A DNA stretch of 64,000 nt, from contig CAJYWD010000003.1 in assembly GCA_913778505.1 (NCBI GenBank), positions 86,318 to 150,317 on the forward strand, written 5' to 3'. The notes beneath the pieces are model-generated. The model saw only the letters and a list, made by a program, of their open reading frames with translations. It was not told the origin of the DNA and did not search any database. Every line of letters starts with the position of its first letter. Within the stretch, counting starts at the first letter, position 1. The stretch is from an uncultured Chryseobacterium sp. (GTDB lineage: Bacteria > Bacteroidota > Bacteroidia > Flavobacteriales > Weeksellaceae). Below, piece by piece: positions 47,784-57,240 of the stretch. A program made the position numbers and the translations under genes.

Positions 47784-48920
47784 ATGAATTTAACAAAAAA
47801 ATTATTTTTAGGATTAGGGATAGGCGCCAGTGCATTCGCTTTCTCACAGAGTAATGTACAGCCTGTACTTACAGGTGCTCCGTTCCTTAGAATCTCTCCG
47901 GACGCCCGAGCGGGTGGTATGGGAGATCAGGGTGTGGTGACTTCTACTGATGTATTCTCCCAGTTTTGGAATGCGGCCAAGTATCCGTTTGCTAAGGTTT
48001 CTTCAGGAGTGGGTGTTAACTATACACCTTACATGAGCAAGCTGACCAGTGATGTATTTTTGCTTTACGGATCCTTCTACACATTTTTGGGTGATGATGA
48101 GAGATCCACGTTAAGTGCCAGTTTATATTATTTCAATATGGGTGAAGTTAATCTGACTTCCCTCAATGCAACTGGTGGCGTGGATGATAACGGAACGGTA
48201 AAACCAAACGAATTCTCCATCGACCTTGCTTATGGTCTTAAACTTTCTGATACTTATTCCATGGCCGTTACCGGACGTTTTATCCGTTCGGATCTGGGCG
48301 GAAACTTCGGGTCCAACGGAACACTGAAGCCGGCCAATACGTTTGCGGTAGACGTTTCCGGATACTTCATGTCTCCAAGACACACCAGCATCAGCGGCTA
48401 CGAAGGCCGTGTGAAGGCAGGCTGGGCTGTGCAAAACATTGGTCCCAAGCTGGACTACTCCGGTGATGAAGAATCAAGATCTTATTTGCCAACGATGGCG
48501 CGCTTAGGCCTTGGCTACGATCTTTTAATTGATGACATGAACCGTTTCAGCCTAAGCGGTGAAGCATCAAAAATTTTGGTACCAGGCGTGGACGAGGCTA
48601 CAGGAGAGATTCCTAACGTTGGTCCTATCGAAGGTATCGGTAAATCCTTCAGCAATAAGAAAAGTATCATGTTCAGTGGTGGTGCGGAGTATTCTTATGA
48701 CGAAACCTTCGCAATCCGTGCAGGTTACTTCACAGAAGCGCCGGAGCAAGGTGCCAGACAGTATGCCACGGTGGGTGTAGGATTCAAATATTCTTCATTT
48801 GGCTTGGATCTTTCTTACCTCATCAATACTTCCAAGATCAACACGGCATTGGATAACACACTTCGCTTTGGTCTTACCTGGAACATCGGTAGTGAGACGT
48901 ATAATGCGACGGATTATTAA
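47784..48920 (+). CDS. porV: Type IX secretion outer-membrane protein PorV
   Basis: 378 residues from MNLTKKLFLG; the upstream in-frame ATG at 47754 would add ten residues. Signal peptide to about residue 22 (ASAFAFSQ). FadL-like barrel with the PorV opening FLRISPDARAGGMGDQGV and QFWNAAKYPF near residue 60. PorV shuttles T9SS cargo from the SprA translocon to PorU. It ends 28 bp before a terminator. Confidence 0.94.
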   Translation: MNLTKKLFLGLGIGASAFAFSQSNVQPVLTGAPFLRISPDARAGGMGDQGVVTSTDVFSQFWNAAKYPFAKVSSGVGVNYTPYMSKLTSDVFLLYGSFYTFLGDDERSTLSASLYYFNMGEVNLTSLNATGGVDDNGTVKPNEFSIDLAYGLKLSDTYSMAVTGRFIRSDLGGNFGSNGTLKPANTFAVDVSGYFMSPRHTSISGYEGRVKAGWAVQNIGPKLDYSGDEESRSYLPTMARLGLGYDLLIDDMNRFSLSGEASKILVPGVDEATGEIPNVGPIEGIGKSFSNKKSIMFSGGAEYSYDETFAIRAGYFTEAPEQGARQYATVGVGFKYSSFGLDLSYLINTSKINTALDNTLRFGLTWNIGSETYNATDY

Positions 48921-48947
48921 CAGAGATCCACTTCAGGATAGAATATT

Positions 48948-48976
48948 GCCAGAGCTTTTGCTTTGGCATTTTTTTT
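48948..48976 (+). terminator. Terminator after porV
   Basis: GCCAGAGC, TTTT loop, GCTTTGGC (one G-T pair), then ATTTTTTTT. Confidence 0.85.
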
Positions 48977-49046
48977 ACTGATGGTTTTGTGAAAAATTCA
49001 GGTTTAACATTCACATTGAGCTGATACTTTCAGTAACTTTGTCACT

Positions 49047-51308
49047 ATGAACTACAGCGCCGAGCTCAGAAAATTCCTCACCAGTCAATATATTTACTCC
49101 GGCGTGCGGATCGCACTGGCGATTGTAATCCCGAGCATTATCCTGGCGCAGCTGGGTCTGCTGAAGGAATATTTCCTGTTCCCGCTGGGCACCAGTTTTA
49201 TTGGTCTTACGGATCAGCAGGGGCCTTTTATCCGCAGGCGTAATACCCTGATCATTTCTGTTTTTACATTTTCTCTGGTGGCGATTGTTGCCAGTCTTCT
49301 CAAGGATTTTCCTGCGGCAGTGTATCTGGAGATTATCATATTTGGATTTTTCTTTTCGATTGTCGGAGTGTATGGTCAGCGACTGGCTGTCTTCGGCAGT
49401 ATAGCTCTTGTAGTCCTCAGTATCTTTATTGATGGTCATCTTACGGGTGACAACATCTGGAAAAGTGCGCTGATATTTTTTCTCGGATGCCTTTGGTTTT
49501 TGATCATCTTTATGATAGTTACCAGGCTTCAGCCTTATAAACTTGCCAGCCAGGTGGTGGGCGAAAATTATCTGGAGCTGGCAGATTACCTCCGGATTAA
49601 AGCCAAATATTATTCTAAGGGTCCTGATCACGATGCCCTTCTTAATCAACTGATCGCCCAGCAGGTGAAGATCAAAAACCATCAGGAAGATACACGCGAC
49701 ATTGTATTCCGGACGAGACAGATCGTGAATGAATCCACCACGCAAAGCCGGATCCTGATGCTGATGTTTCTGAATTCCATAGACCTCTACGACAAGCTCC
49801 TGACGTCCGAAAATGACTACAGGCGCATGAGCGAAGTTTTCGGAGATACTGCATTGCTACGGAACATTCACAACTATCTGATGCGGATGGCAGATGAGAT
49901 TACCAATCTTGGGATTGCGCTTCAGGGTGGCTTGGAGTTCAGACCACACAGTAATTTCGATGAAGAACTGAAGCATCTTTATGATGATTTTTTCGAGTTG
50001 CGGGAACGCATTTTTTCACCAGACAAACTGGAAGATTTTATGATGATGCGACAGGTGTTGATGAGGATTACAGAGGTCACAGACGAAGTAACCACTATTT
50101 TTAAAGTTAATGCTCAGGATCTGAAACTTGCCAAAAGTCTTTCATCAGGACTGGATTACACTAAATTTCTTCCAAAAGAAGAGAAGCTGAATCATAAAGT
50201 TCTGATTTCCAATTTTTCCCTCAGCTCCGGACATTTCCGTCACGCCATCCGCGTGACCGTTGCATTGCTCATAGGATACATTGTTTCCAGATTTGCTATT
50301 CTCGGCATCGGACATTCTTACTGGATTCTGATTACCATCATCGCCATCCTGAAACCGGCCTACTCCACCACGAAGCATCGTAATCTACTTCGGCTGTACG
50401 GAACAGCTGCGGGCGCTGTTATTGCCTATCTTCTTCTGCATTTCATCAATGAGCCTACAGCACTTCTGGTCATTCTGCTGGCCAGCATGATCATGTGCTT
50501 TAGTCTGCTGAAATTTCATTATTCCTGGGCAGTGCTTTTTATGACGGTTTATATTTTTCTCGCTTTTAATTTCCTCAATCCGGGCAATGTTAATCTTATC
50601 TTCAAGGACAGACTTCTGGACACGGTGATAGGCGGGGCAGTCACACTGCTGGTGGCTTACTTTATTTTACCGGTCTGGGAACACACGCAGAATCTGGATC
50701 TGATGAAAAAATCATCCAAAAGCAATCTGGAATATTTCCGGCTGGTAATGAGTCATTTTCTGAAAAAGGACGAAGTGGATGATCAGGATTTCCGTCTCAA
50801 ACGTAAAAATGCGATCATAGACCTGGCAAATCTTTCCGACAATTTTCAACGGATGATTTCCGACCCCAAAAACCAGCAGAGAAAGCTGGAAACCGTCCAT
50901 CAGTTTGTGACCACCACACACCTGATGACAGCTTACACCGCATCTCTGTCACAGTATGCCAAATCCGGCCACCAGTATCCCGAGATCGATTTTGAAAACT
51001 GGAAAATCAAGATTTCTGCAGAGATGCTCAGAACGTCGAGTTTGCTTTATCAGAAAGATCTGGATGAGCAGACCAGGATCGAAAGCCACATTAAGCCGGA
51101 AGACCAGGTCGTCGGCCTTCTGGAGAAGAGGCGTTCAGAAATTGAGCAGCAGGAAATTCCTAACGTACGCGCACCTTTCACCGTAAGTCACCTTACCGAG
51201 ATTAAAAACATAAGGGAACTTCTGGAGCTGATCTACGATGTGGCAAAGGACCAGCGAAAAATCATCGAAGAATACTTGGTTTATCAATCGACGATGGCCA
51301 GACAATAA
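49047..51308 (+). CDS. FUSC family inner-membrane protein (YccS/YhfK-like)
   Basis: 753 residues with two blocks of membrane helices: 15-165 (FALAIVIPSIILAQ-type segments, FFSIVGVYGQRLAVFGSIAL) and about 395-545 (LLIGYIVSRFAILGIGHSYW, ILLASMIMCFSLL), separated by a long soluble helical domain and followed by another. This is the aromatic-acid exporter/fusaric-acid family layout. Substrate unknown. Its last 25 bases overlap the convergent phosphopantetheinyl transferase gene. Confidence 0.88.
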   Translation: MNYSAELRKFLTSQYIYSGVRIALAIVIPSIILAQLGLLKEYFLFPLGTSFIGLTDQQGPFIRRRNTLIISVFTFSLVAIVASLLKDFPAAVYLEIIIFGFFFSIVGVYGQRLAVFGSIALVVLSIFIDGHLTGDNIWKSALIFFLGCLWFLIIFMIVTRLQPYKLASQVVGENYLELADYLRIKAKYYSKGPDHDALLNQLIAQQVKIKNHQEDTRDIVFRTRQIVNESTTQSRILMLMFLNSIDLYDKLLTSENDYRRMSEVFGDTALLRNIHNYLMRMADEITNLGIALQGGLEFRPHSNFDEELKHLYDDFFELRERIFSPDKLEDFMMMRQVLMRITEVTDEVTTIFKVNAQDLKLAKSLSSGLDYTKFLPKEEKLNHKVLISNFSLSSGHFRHAIRVTVALLIGYIVSRFAILGIGHSYWILITIIAILKPAYSTTKHRNLLRLYGTAAGAVIAYLLLHFINEPTALLVILLASMIMCFSLLKFHYSWAVLFMTVYIFLAFNFLNPGNVNLIFKDRLLDTVIGGAVTLLVAYFILPVWEHTQNLDLMKKSSKSNLEYFRLVMSHFLKKDEVDDQDFRLKRKNAIIDLANLSDNFQRMISDPKNQQRKLETVHQFVTTTHLMTAYTASLSQYAKSGHQYPEIDFENWKIKISAEMLRTSSLLYQKDLDEQTRIESHIKPEDQVVGLLEKRRSEIEQQEIPNVRAPFTVSHLTEIKNIRELLELIYDVAKDQRKIIEEYLVYQSTMARQ

Positions 51309-51895
51309 TCCTCGAAAAACGAAACCCTGGCCTGAAAAAAATCTTCATTTTCAAGATCATACACACGGCTTTTTGCAGTGAATGACTGTTTCAGTTCAAA
51401 AGGCAGGACGTCATAATGTTTTTTCAATGACCAATGTTTGCTGTGATGGATTTTGTACAGAGCTTCCTTCACACACCAGATGGCTGTAAGATAGTCCACT
51501 TCCCGGGTATTGTCAATGAAAAGATCTTCATACTGTATATACTTATGCCGGATCTTCCTGATTTTGTCCTTGCGTTTTTCTAAGTCAATGCCAATCTTTT
51601 TTTTAGATATTGCCAATGCTGCCAGGGGATAAGAATGACTGACCGAAACATGATGATCCTGAGGAAAGAGATAGGGCTCTCCATTATCTCTGTATAGAAT
51701 TTTATGCTGCGGAAGAATATTTTTCAGCATTTTCCGCACCATCAGGACTTCTGCCACCTTGTTAGGATGATAGCCCAGAATCTTATGCTGATTTTCTTTT
51801 TCAAGCAAAATATCAGGATTGAGTGCTTCATCCTCGTCAAATTTCCAGAGCAGAATGGTAGCCTCGTCATCAGAAAAATCTTTGTAGAGCGGCAT
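51284..51895 (-). CDS. 4'-phosphopantetheinyl transferase superfamily protein
   Basis: 203 residues, Sfp-like length. Motifs: HVSVSHSYPLAALAIS (about 82-97), GIDLEKRKDK (Asp104 and Glu106, Mg ligands) and WCVKEALYKIH (Trp140, Lys143, Glu144), with the usual spacing. It moves the phosphopantetheine arm from CoA to carrier proteins. The partner carrier is not in view. Convergent overlap with the FUSC gene. Confidence 0.88.
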   Translation of the reverse strand: MPLYKDFSDDEATILLWKFDEDEALNPDILLEKENQHKILGYHPNKVAEVLMVRKMLKNILPQHKILYRDNGEPYLFPQDHHVSVSHSYPLAALAISKKKIGIDLEKRKDKIRKIRHKYIQYEDLFIDNTREVDYLTAIWCVKEALYKIHHSKHWSLKKHYDVLPFELKQSFTAKSRVYDLENEDFFQARVSFFEDYCLAIVD

Positions 51896-52011
51896 TTCGG
51901 AGTTTTAAGATGATAAATTTAATAAAAACTAAGCAATTGTTTCCAAAACACGCCAACTTAAAAATGCCTTAAAAATGCAGTCTTAAGATTATTTTAACAC
52001 TCATTCGATGT

Positions 52012-52019
52012 AAATTTGC
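52012..52019 (+). promoter_or_regulatory. Candidate -7 box of the 126-residue gene
   Basis: TAAATTTG, 9 bp before the ATG at 52029, so the transcript would have almost no leader. The -33 element is weak. Confidence 0.45.
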
Positions 52020-52028
52020 AGTATCAAA

Positions 52029-52409
52029 ATGAGAAAAGGACTGATATATCTGGTAATGACAATGTTTCTGCTGTTTGTAGCAGGAAACAGACAGTCATCT
52101 GATTTCCAGCAGGATTATGGAAATCCAGGCTTCTCTCTGCATCTTTTTTCATTCGCAAAAAAACATCAGCAGCATACTGCATCCAAAACATCTTTTCATC
52201 AGGATAATGATGCGCTGAATTCTCCTGAAGAAAATAATCAGAACGATTTTGATGCCGGTAGCCTCAACACACTCGTTATGAGCGCAGTCATAGGTTTAGG
52301 CTTTTTGCTGCACCATTTTTTCAAACGCACCAAGCAGATTTTCTACGAATCAGGAATCCTGTTTTCTCCTGCCAGGCGATTCATTTTGTTGCGTAACATC
52401 CGCATTTAA
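52029..52409 (+). CDS. Small membrane/exported protein, unknown
   Basis: 126 residues with an N-terminal hydrophobic segment (GLIYLVMTMFLLFVAGN, residues 4-20), a polar Gln/Asn/His-rich middle and a second hydrophobic segment (LVMSAVIGLGFLLHHFF, about 80-97) with a basic C-terminus. A promoter box stands 9 bp upstream. No family recognised. The 236 bp from 52410 to the RND adaptor start hold no gene I can support. Confidence 0.5.
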   Translation: MRKGLIYLVMTMFLLFVAGNRQSSDFQQDYGNPGFSLHLFSFAKKHQQHTASKTSFHQDNDALNSPEENNQNDFDAGSLNTLVMSAVIGLGFLLHHFFKRTKQIFYESGILFSPARRFILLRNIRI

Positions 52410-52645
52410 AATTTCCCATCCCGAAAACCAGATTACCCTTTGTTCCAAAAGCGGTAACTCCACTGTGTTTTCCAAATTTCTCTCAAAGAAATTCCATGCT
52501 TTATGTTGATTGGACTCCCATTTAGGAACAATCAAATCGTTACCGCACAAAAGCATGTCTTCCATACTTAGCATAAAAAAAATAAAATTTATTTAAAATG
52601 AAACCGAAAAGGTTTGTAAATTTCTGTTCAAAAACAATAAAAATT

Positions 52646-53731
52646 ATGAAAAACAAAATTGTCATCAGTATCCTTCTGAGTGGTTCTTTGCTGGCTTTCA
52701 GCTGCAAAGACAAAAAGGAAGAAAAAGAAGAGGCCGTCATTTATCCCACCACTTCTCCGGTAAAAATGGACACGGTTATTACTAAAGAATTTGTATCCCA
52801 GATCCGCTCTCAGAAAAATATTGAAATCCGCGCGCAGGAAAAAGGTTTCCTGGAAAAAGTATTTGTAGATGAAGGTCAGCATGTGCAGGCCGGCCAGGTA
52901 CTTTTCCGAATTATGCCGCAGCTTTATCAGGCTGATGTTATGAAAGCCAGAGCAGAGGTGGCACAGGCTGAGATCGAACTTCAGAACTCTACAACATTGG
53001 CCAGCAATAACGTAGTTTCCATTAACGAGAAAAAAATGGCAAAAGCCAAACTGGATGCGGCAAAAGCAGAACTCAACCTGGCGCAGACGCACCTATCATT
53101 CACCACCATCAGAGCACCATTCTCGGGAATTATCAACCGTCTTCCTCTGAAATTAGGAAGTCTGGTAGATGAAGGCGATTTGCTGACTTCTCTGTCCGAC
53201 AATGGGGGAATCTACGCTTATTTCAATGTCTCCGAACCGGAATATCTCAATTATCAGATGCATTCGGCGGATCGTGGGAATAATCTGGTCTCTCTTGTAA
53301 TGGCTAACGGCGAAAATTTTCCGGATAAAGGTATGATTGAAACGATTGAAGGCGAATTCGACAGTGAAACTGGCAATATTGCATTCCGAGCCAAGTTCCC
53401 GAACATGAAACAACTGTTAAGGAATGGCGAAACCGGAAAAATCCAGATGACGCTGCCTCTCAAGAATGCCCTCATCATCCCTCAGAAAGCAACCTATGAA
53501 ATACAGGATCAGAAATACGTTTTTGTGGTCGGAAAAGATGGTGTCGCAAGATCGAAAAACATTAAGGTTTCCTACGAACTTCCAGATATCTATGTGGTTT
53601 CCGAGGGTCTTAATCCGGGTGACAGAATTCTTCTGGAAGGTGTCCAGAAAGTGAAGGATGACCAGAAGGTTCAAACCAAATTCCAGGATCCTAAAAAAGT
53701 TTTGAGCTCATTGAAATTACAGGCCAACTAA
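52646..53731 (+). CDS. RND efflux periplasmic adaptor (lipoprotein)
   Basis: 361 residues from MKNKIVISIL; the frame is open upstream but lacks a signal peptide. A lipoprotein signal ends in LLAFSCKDK (Cys about residue 20). AcrA-like order: lipoyl half (KGFLEKVFVDEGQHVQAGQV), coiled-coil hairpin rich in Ala/Glu/Lys (about 95-150), second lipoyl half (TTIRAPFSGIINRLPLK) and a beta-barrel/membrane-proximal part. It joins the RND permease to the outer-membrane channel encoded downstream. Confidence 0.94.
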   Translation: MKNKIVISILLSGSLLAFSCKDKKEEKEEAVIYPTTSPVKMDTVITKEFVSQIRSQKNIEIRAQEKGFLEKVFVDEGQHVQAGQVLFRIMPQLYQADVMKARAEVAQAEIELQNSTTLASNNVVSINEKKMAKAKLDAAKAELNLAQTHLSFTTIRAPFSGIINRLPLKLGSLVDEGDLLTSLSDNGGIYAYFNVSEPEYLNYQMHSADRGNNLVSLVMANGENFPDKGMIETIEGEFDSETGNIAFRAKFPNMKQLLRNGETGKIQMTLPLKNALIIPQKATYEIQDQKYVFVVGKDGVARSKNIKVSYELPDIYVVSEGLNPGDRILLEGVQKVKDDQKVQTKFQDPKKVLSSLKLQAN

Positions 53732-53833
53732 TATTAAGTTGATAGTTGATAGTTAATAGTTGACAGTCATTATAATCGACATTCATAAAGTCAGCAAACA
53801 AAAGACAACCAACAACCAACAACCAAGTAAATT

Positions 53834-56800
53834 ATGTTTAAAAAATTCATACGCAGACCAGTTCTGTCGATAGTCATCTCTCTGATTATTGTTTTTATGG
53901 GTATTCTCTCACTGGTAAAACTTCCGGTGACACAGTTCCCATCCATCTCTCCGCCGAAAGTGAATATTACGGCAGAATATCCGGGTGCCAATAACGAATT
54001 GCTCATCAAATCAGTGGTAATTCCACTGGAACGAGGCCTCAACGGTGTTCCCGGGATGAAATATATGACTTCCGACGCCGGTAATGACGGTGAAGCATCC
54101 ATTCAGGTGGTGTTTGACCTTGGAACAGATCCGAATGTTGCGGCAGTAAATGTCCAGAACCGTGTATCCTCAGTGGTTAATAAGCTACCGCCTTTGGTGG
54201 TTCGTGAAGGTGTGAAAATCACCCGCGAGGAGCCGAACATGCTGATGTACATTAACCTTTACAGTGATAATCCTAAGGCAGATCAGAAATTCCTTTTCAA
54301 CTATGCGGATATCAACCTGATTTCCGAATTGAAGAGGGTAAGCGGCGTAGGCTTTGCCGACATCCTGGGAACGCGGGAGTACGCCATGAGAATTTGGCTG
54401 AAACCTGATAGGATGACTGCTTACGGCATCTCGGCTGATGAAGTGATGGAATCTCTTAACGAGCAGAGTTTGGAAGCGTCTCCGGGAAAAACAGGTGAAA
54501 GTTCCGGAAAACGTTCTCAATCTTTCGAATATATTCTGAAATACCCAGGCCGTTTTAACACAGAAAAGGATTATGGTAACATCATCCTAAAAGCCAATCC
54601 AAATGGAGAATTTGTCCGGTTAAAAGATGTAGCCGATATCGAATTCGGTTCCTCAATGTATGACATCTACTCTACTTTGAACGGCAAACCGTCTGCTGCC
54701 ATTACACTGAAACAATCTTACGGTTCTAACGCCAGTGACGTTATTAAGAATGTGAAAGTTCTGATGAAGGATCTGGAAAAAACCTTTCCAAAAGGAATGC
54801 ATTACGAAATCAGTTATGACGTTTCCCGATTCCTGGATGCATCCATTGAGAAAGTTGTACATACGCTTTTCGAAGCTTTCGTGCTGGTAGCAATTGTAGT
54901 ATTCCTTTTCCTCGGAGACTGGCGTTCTACTCTGATTCCGACCATCGCGGTTCCGGTGTCATTGATAGGAACATTTGCAGTGATGTCTGCCTTCGGAATT
55001 ACCTTAAACCTGATCTCACTCTTTGCATTGGTAATGGCAATTGGTATCGTTGTGGATGATGCGATAGTTGTTATTGAAGCCGTGCACGCCAAGATGGAAG
55101 AAAAGCATCTCTCGCCGCTGAAGGCCACAGAAGAAGCGATGCATGAGATCAGTGGGGCCATTATCGCCATCACGCTGGTTATGGCTTCGGTATTCATTCC
55201 GGTGGCATTTATGTCCGGGCCTGTAGGAGTTTTCTACCGCCAGTTTTCCATCACAATGGTTTCATCCATCATCTTATCGGGAGTTGTGGCTTTAACTTTA
55301 ACACCGGCACTCTGTGCACTGATCCTGAGAAATACGCATGGCAAAGAGAAAAAGAAAACGCCGATAACACGCTTCCTGGACGGTTTCAACAATTTGTTTA
55401 CTGTTGGTGCTGGCAAATACCATAATTTACTGAACAAGGTAGTTACCAGAAAAATGATCACATTGCCTCTTCTCCTTCTGTTCTGTATCGGTACATTTTT
55501 CCTCAGTAACAAACTGCCAACAGGTTTCATTCCAAGTGAAGACCAGGGAATGATCTACGCCATTATCCAGACGCCGCCCGGCTCCACACTGGAAAGAACC
55601 AATCAGATCGCTCTCGAGCTTCAGAAACAGTGTGAGGAAATTGACGGTGTATCATCGGTTTCATCTCTTGCAGGCTACGAAATCCTGACCGAAGGTACGG
55701 GATCCAACTCCGGAACCTGCTTGATCAACCTTAAAAATTGGGAAGACAGAAAAGAATCAGCCACGGAAATCATTGAACAGCTGGAGCAGAAAGCCAAGGA
55801 AATCCCGGGTGCCAACATCGAATTCTTTCAACCGCCATCAATTCCGGGCTATGGTGCAGCCGGAGGTTTTGAATTGCGACTTCTAGACAAAGCCGGAAGC
55901 GGTGACTACCAGAAAATGGAACAAGTGAGCAACGATTTTGTGAAGGAACTTAAAAAACGTCCGGAGCTCGGTTCTGCATTCACCTTTTATTCTGCGAGCT
56001 TCCCGCAATATATGCTGAAAGTGGACAATGATCTTGCCGAGCAGAAAGGTGTTACGATAGAAAATGCCATGGATAATCTTTCCACGCTGATAGGTTCCAA
56101 TTACGAAACCAGCTTCATCCGATTCGACCGACCGTACAAGGTTATCGTTCAGGCTGGTCCGCAATACCGTGCACTGCCAAGTGACTTACTGAAATTATAT
56201 GTCAAAAACGACAAAGACCAAATGGTGCCGTATTCGGATTTTATGCACCTGGAAAAAGTGTATGGACTATCAGAAATCACGCGGCATAATATGTACAATT
56301 CTGCCGAGGTGAGTGGTACGCCAGCGCCTGGATACAGTTCCGGAGATGCAATTAAAGCCATCCAGGAAGTTGCAGATAAAACGTTACCAAGAGGTTTCGG
56401 TATAGACTGGGCGGGGATTTCTAAAGATGAAGTTTCCAGAGGTAACGAAGCGATTTACATTTTCCTGGTTTGTCTAGGTTTCGTTTATCTAATTCTTTCT
56501 GCTCAATATGAAAGTTTCATTTTACCGTTACCGATCATTTTATCTCTACCAACGGGGATTTTCGGAGCATTTTTATGCTTAACGCTTTTCGGTTTAGAGA
56601 ACAACATCTATGCGCAGGTGGCGATGGTAATGCTCATCGGATTACTCGGGAAAAATGCCGTGCTGATTGTAGAATTTGCAGTACAGAAGAAAGCGGAAGA
56701 AGGACTTTCTACAAAAGAAGCAGCGCTGCAAGGTGCCTCTCTAAGATTCCGTCCGATTCTGATGACTTCCTTCGCCTTTATTGCCGGCTTGATACCTTTA

Positions 56801-57049
56801 GCGTTGGCAACTGGTCCGGGAGCGGTAGGTAACAGAACTATCGGTACCGCTGCAGCAGGCGGGATGCTTATCGGTACTATTTTCGGCTTGATGGTGATTC
56901 CTGGCTTGTACTACATTTTTGCCAATATCGCTGCCAAGTCCAAGCTGACTTACTATGAGGAAGAAAATCCACTAACAGAGCAGACGGAGCCGTATCAGCA
57001 TGATGGAAAATTTGAAGATCAAAATCCCAATGCTGATCATCAATCCTAG
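53834..57049 (+). CDS. RND-family efflux permease (AcrB/HAE1-like)
   Basis: 1071 residues, normal for HAE1. The N-terminus MFKKFIRRPVLSIVISLIIV is a classic RND start; TM4 carries the proton-relay Asp pair in GIVVDDAIVVIEA (about residue 405). Porter and funnel domains fill the two periplasmic loops, and a second set of helices follows residue 870 (IFLVCLGFVYLILSAQYESF). It exports drugs or dyes with proton influx. It follows the adaptor at 102 bp and precedes the channel at 191 bp, an interval with no gene. Confidence 0.95.
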   Translation: MFKKFIRRPVLSIVISLIIVFMGILSLVKLPVTQFPSISPPKVNITAEYPGANNELLIKSVVIPLERGLNGVPGMKYMTSDAGNDGEASIQVVFDLGTDPNVAAVNVQNRVSSVVNKLPPLVVREGVKITREEPNMLMYINLYSDNPKADQKFLFNYADINLISELKRVSGVGFADILGTREYAMRIWLKPDRMTAYGISADEVMESLNEQSLEASPGKTGESSGKRSQSFEYILKYPGRFNTEKDYGNIILKANPNGEFVRLKDVADIEFGSSMYDIYSTLNGKPSAAITLKQSYGSNASDVIKNVKVLMKDLEKTFPKGMHYEISYDVSRFLDASIEKVVHTLFEAFVLVAIVVFLFLGDWRSTLIPTIAVPVSLIGTFAVMSAFGITLNLISLFALVMAIGIVVDDAIVVIEAVHAKMEEKHLSPLKATEEAMHEISGAIIAITLVMASVFIPVAFMSGPVGVFYRQFSITMVSSIILSGVVALTLTPALCALILRNTHGKEKKKTPITRFLDGFNNLFTVGAGKYHNLLNKVVTRKMITLPLLLLFCIGTFFLSNKLPTGFIPSEDQGMIYAIIQTPPGSTLERTNQIALELQKQCEEIDGVSSVSSLAGYEILTEGTGSNSGTCLINLKNWEDRKESATEIIEQLEQKAKEIPGANIEFFQPPSIPGYGAAGGFELRLLDKAGSGDYQKMEQVSNDFVKELKKRPELGSAFTFYSASFPQYMLKVDNDLAEQKGVTIENAMDNLSTLIGSNYETSFIRFDRPYKVIVQAGPQYRALPSDLLKLYVKNDKDQMVPYSDFMHLEKVYGLSEITRHNMYNSAEVSGTPAPGYSSGDAIKAIQEVADKTLPRGFGIDWAGISKDEVSRGNEAIYIFLVCLGFVYLILSAQYESFILPLPIILSLPTGIFGAFLCLTLFGLENNIYAQVAMVMLIGLLGKNAVLIVEFAVQKKAEEGLSTKEAALQGASLRFRPILMTSFAFIAGLIPLALATGPGAVGNRTIGTAAAGGMLIGTIFGLMVIPGLYYIFANIAAKSKLTYYEEENPLTEQTEPYQHDGKFEDQNPNADHQS

Positions 57050-57240
57050 CGTAAAAAACAAATGATAAGGCCTTGGAGAGGCTCAATGTTAACAGAAATA
57101 AGGATCAAGGTAAACCAGGCTCGGTGGAGCTGGCTATAACATTCGAATAAAAGTCATTTCGATGGAATTTTACGGAAAACCGGCAAACGAAATCTATTAG
57201 CAGAATGCCTCTACAAGGTCAATTCAAAAAATAAAATATT

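Noticed and set aside
49011..49745. A 244-codon minus-strand frame opposite the FUSC gene
   Set aside because: The sense frame has membrane helices of a known family; the antisense peptide is Lys/Asn/Gln-rich and unstructured.
52350..52574. A 74-codon minus-strand frame between the 126-residue gene and the RND adaptor
   Set aside because: It overlaps the end of the sense gene, has no recognised motif or promoter, and is short. It is the least certain of the rejections.
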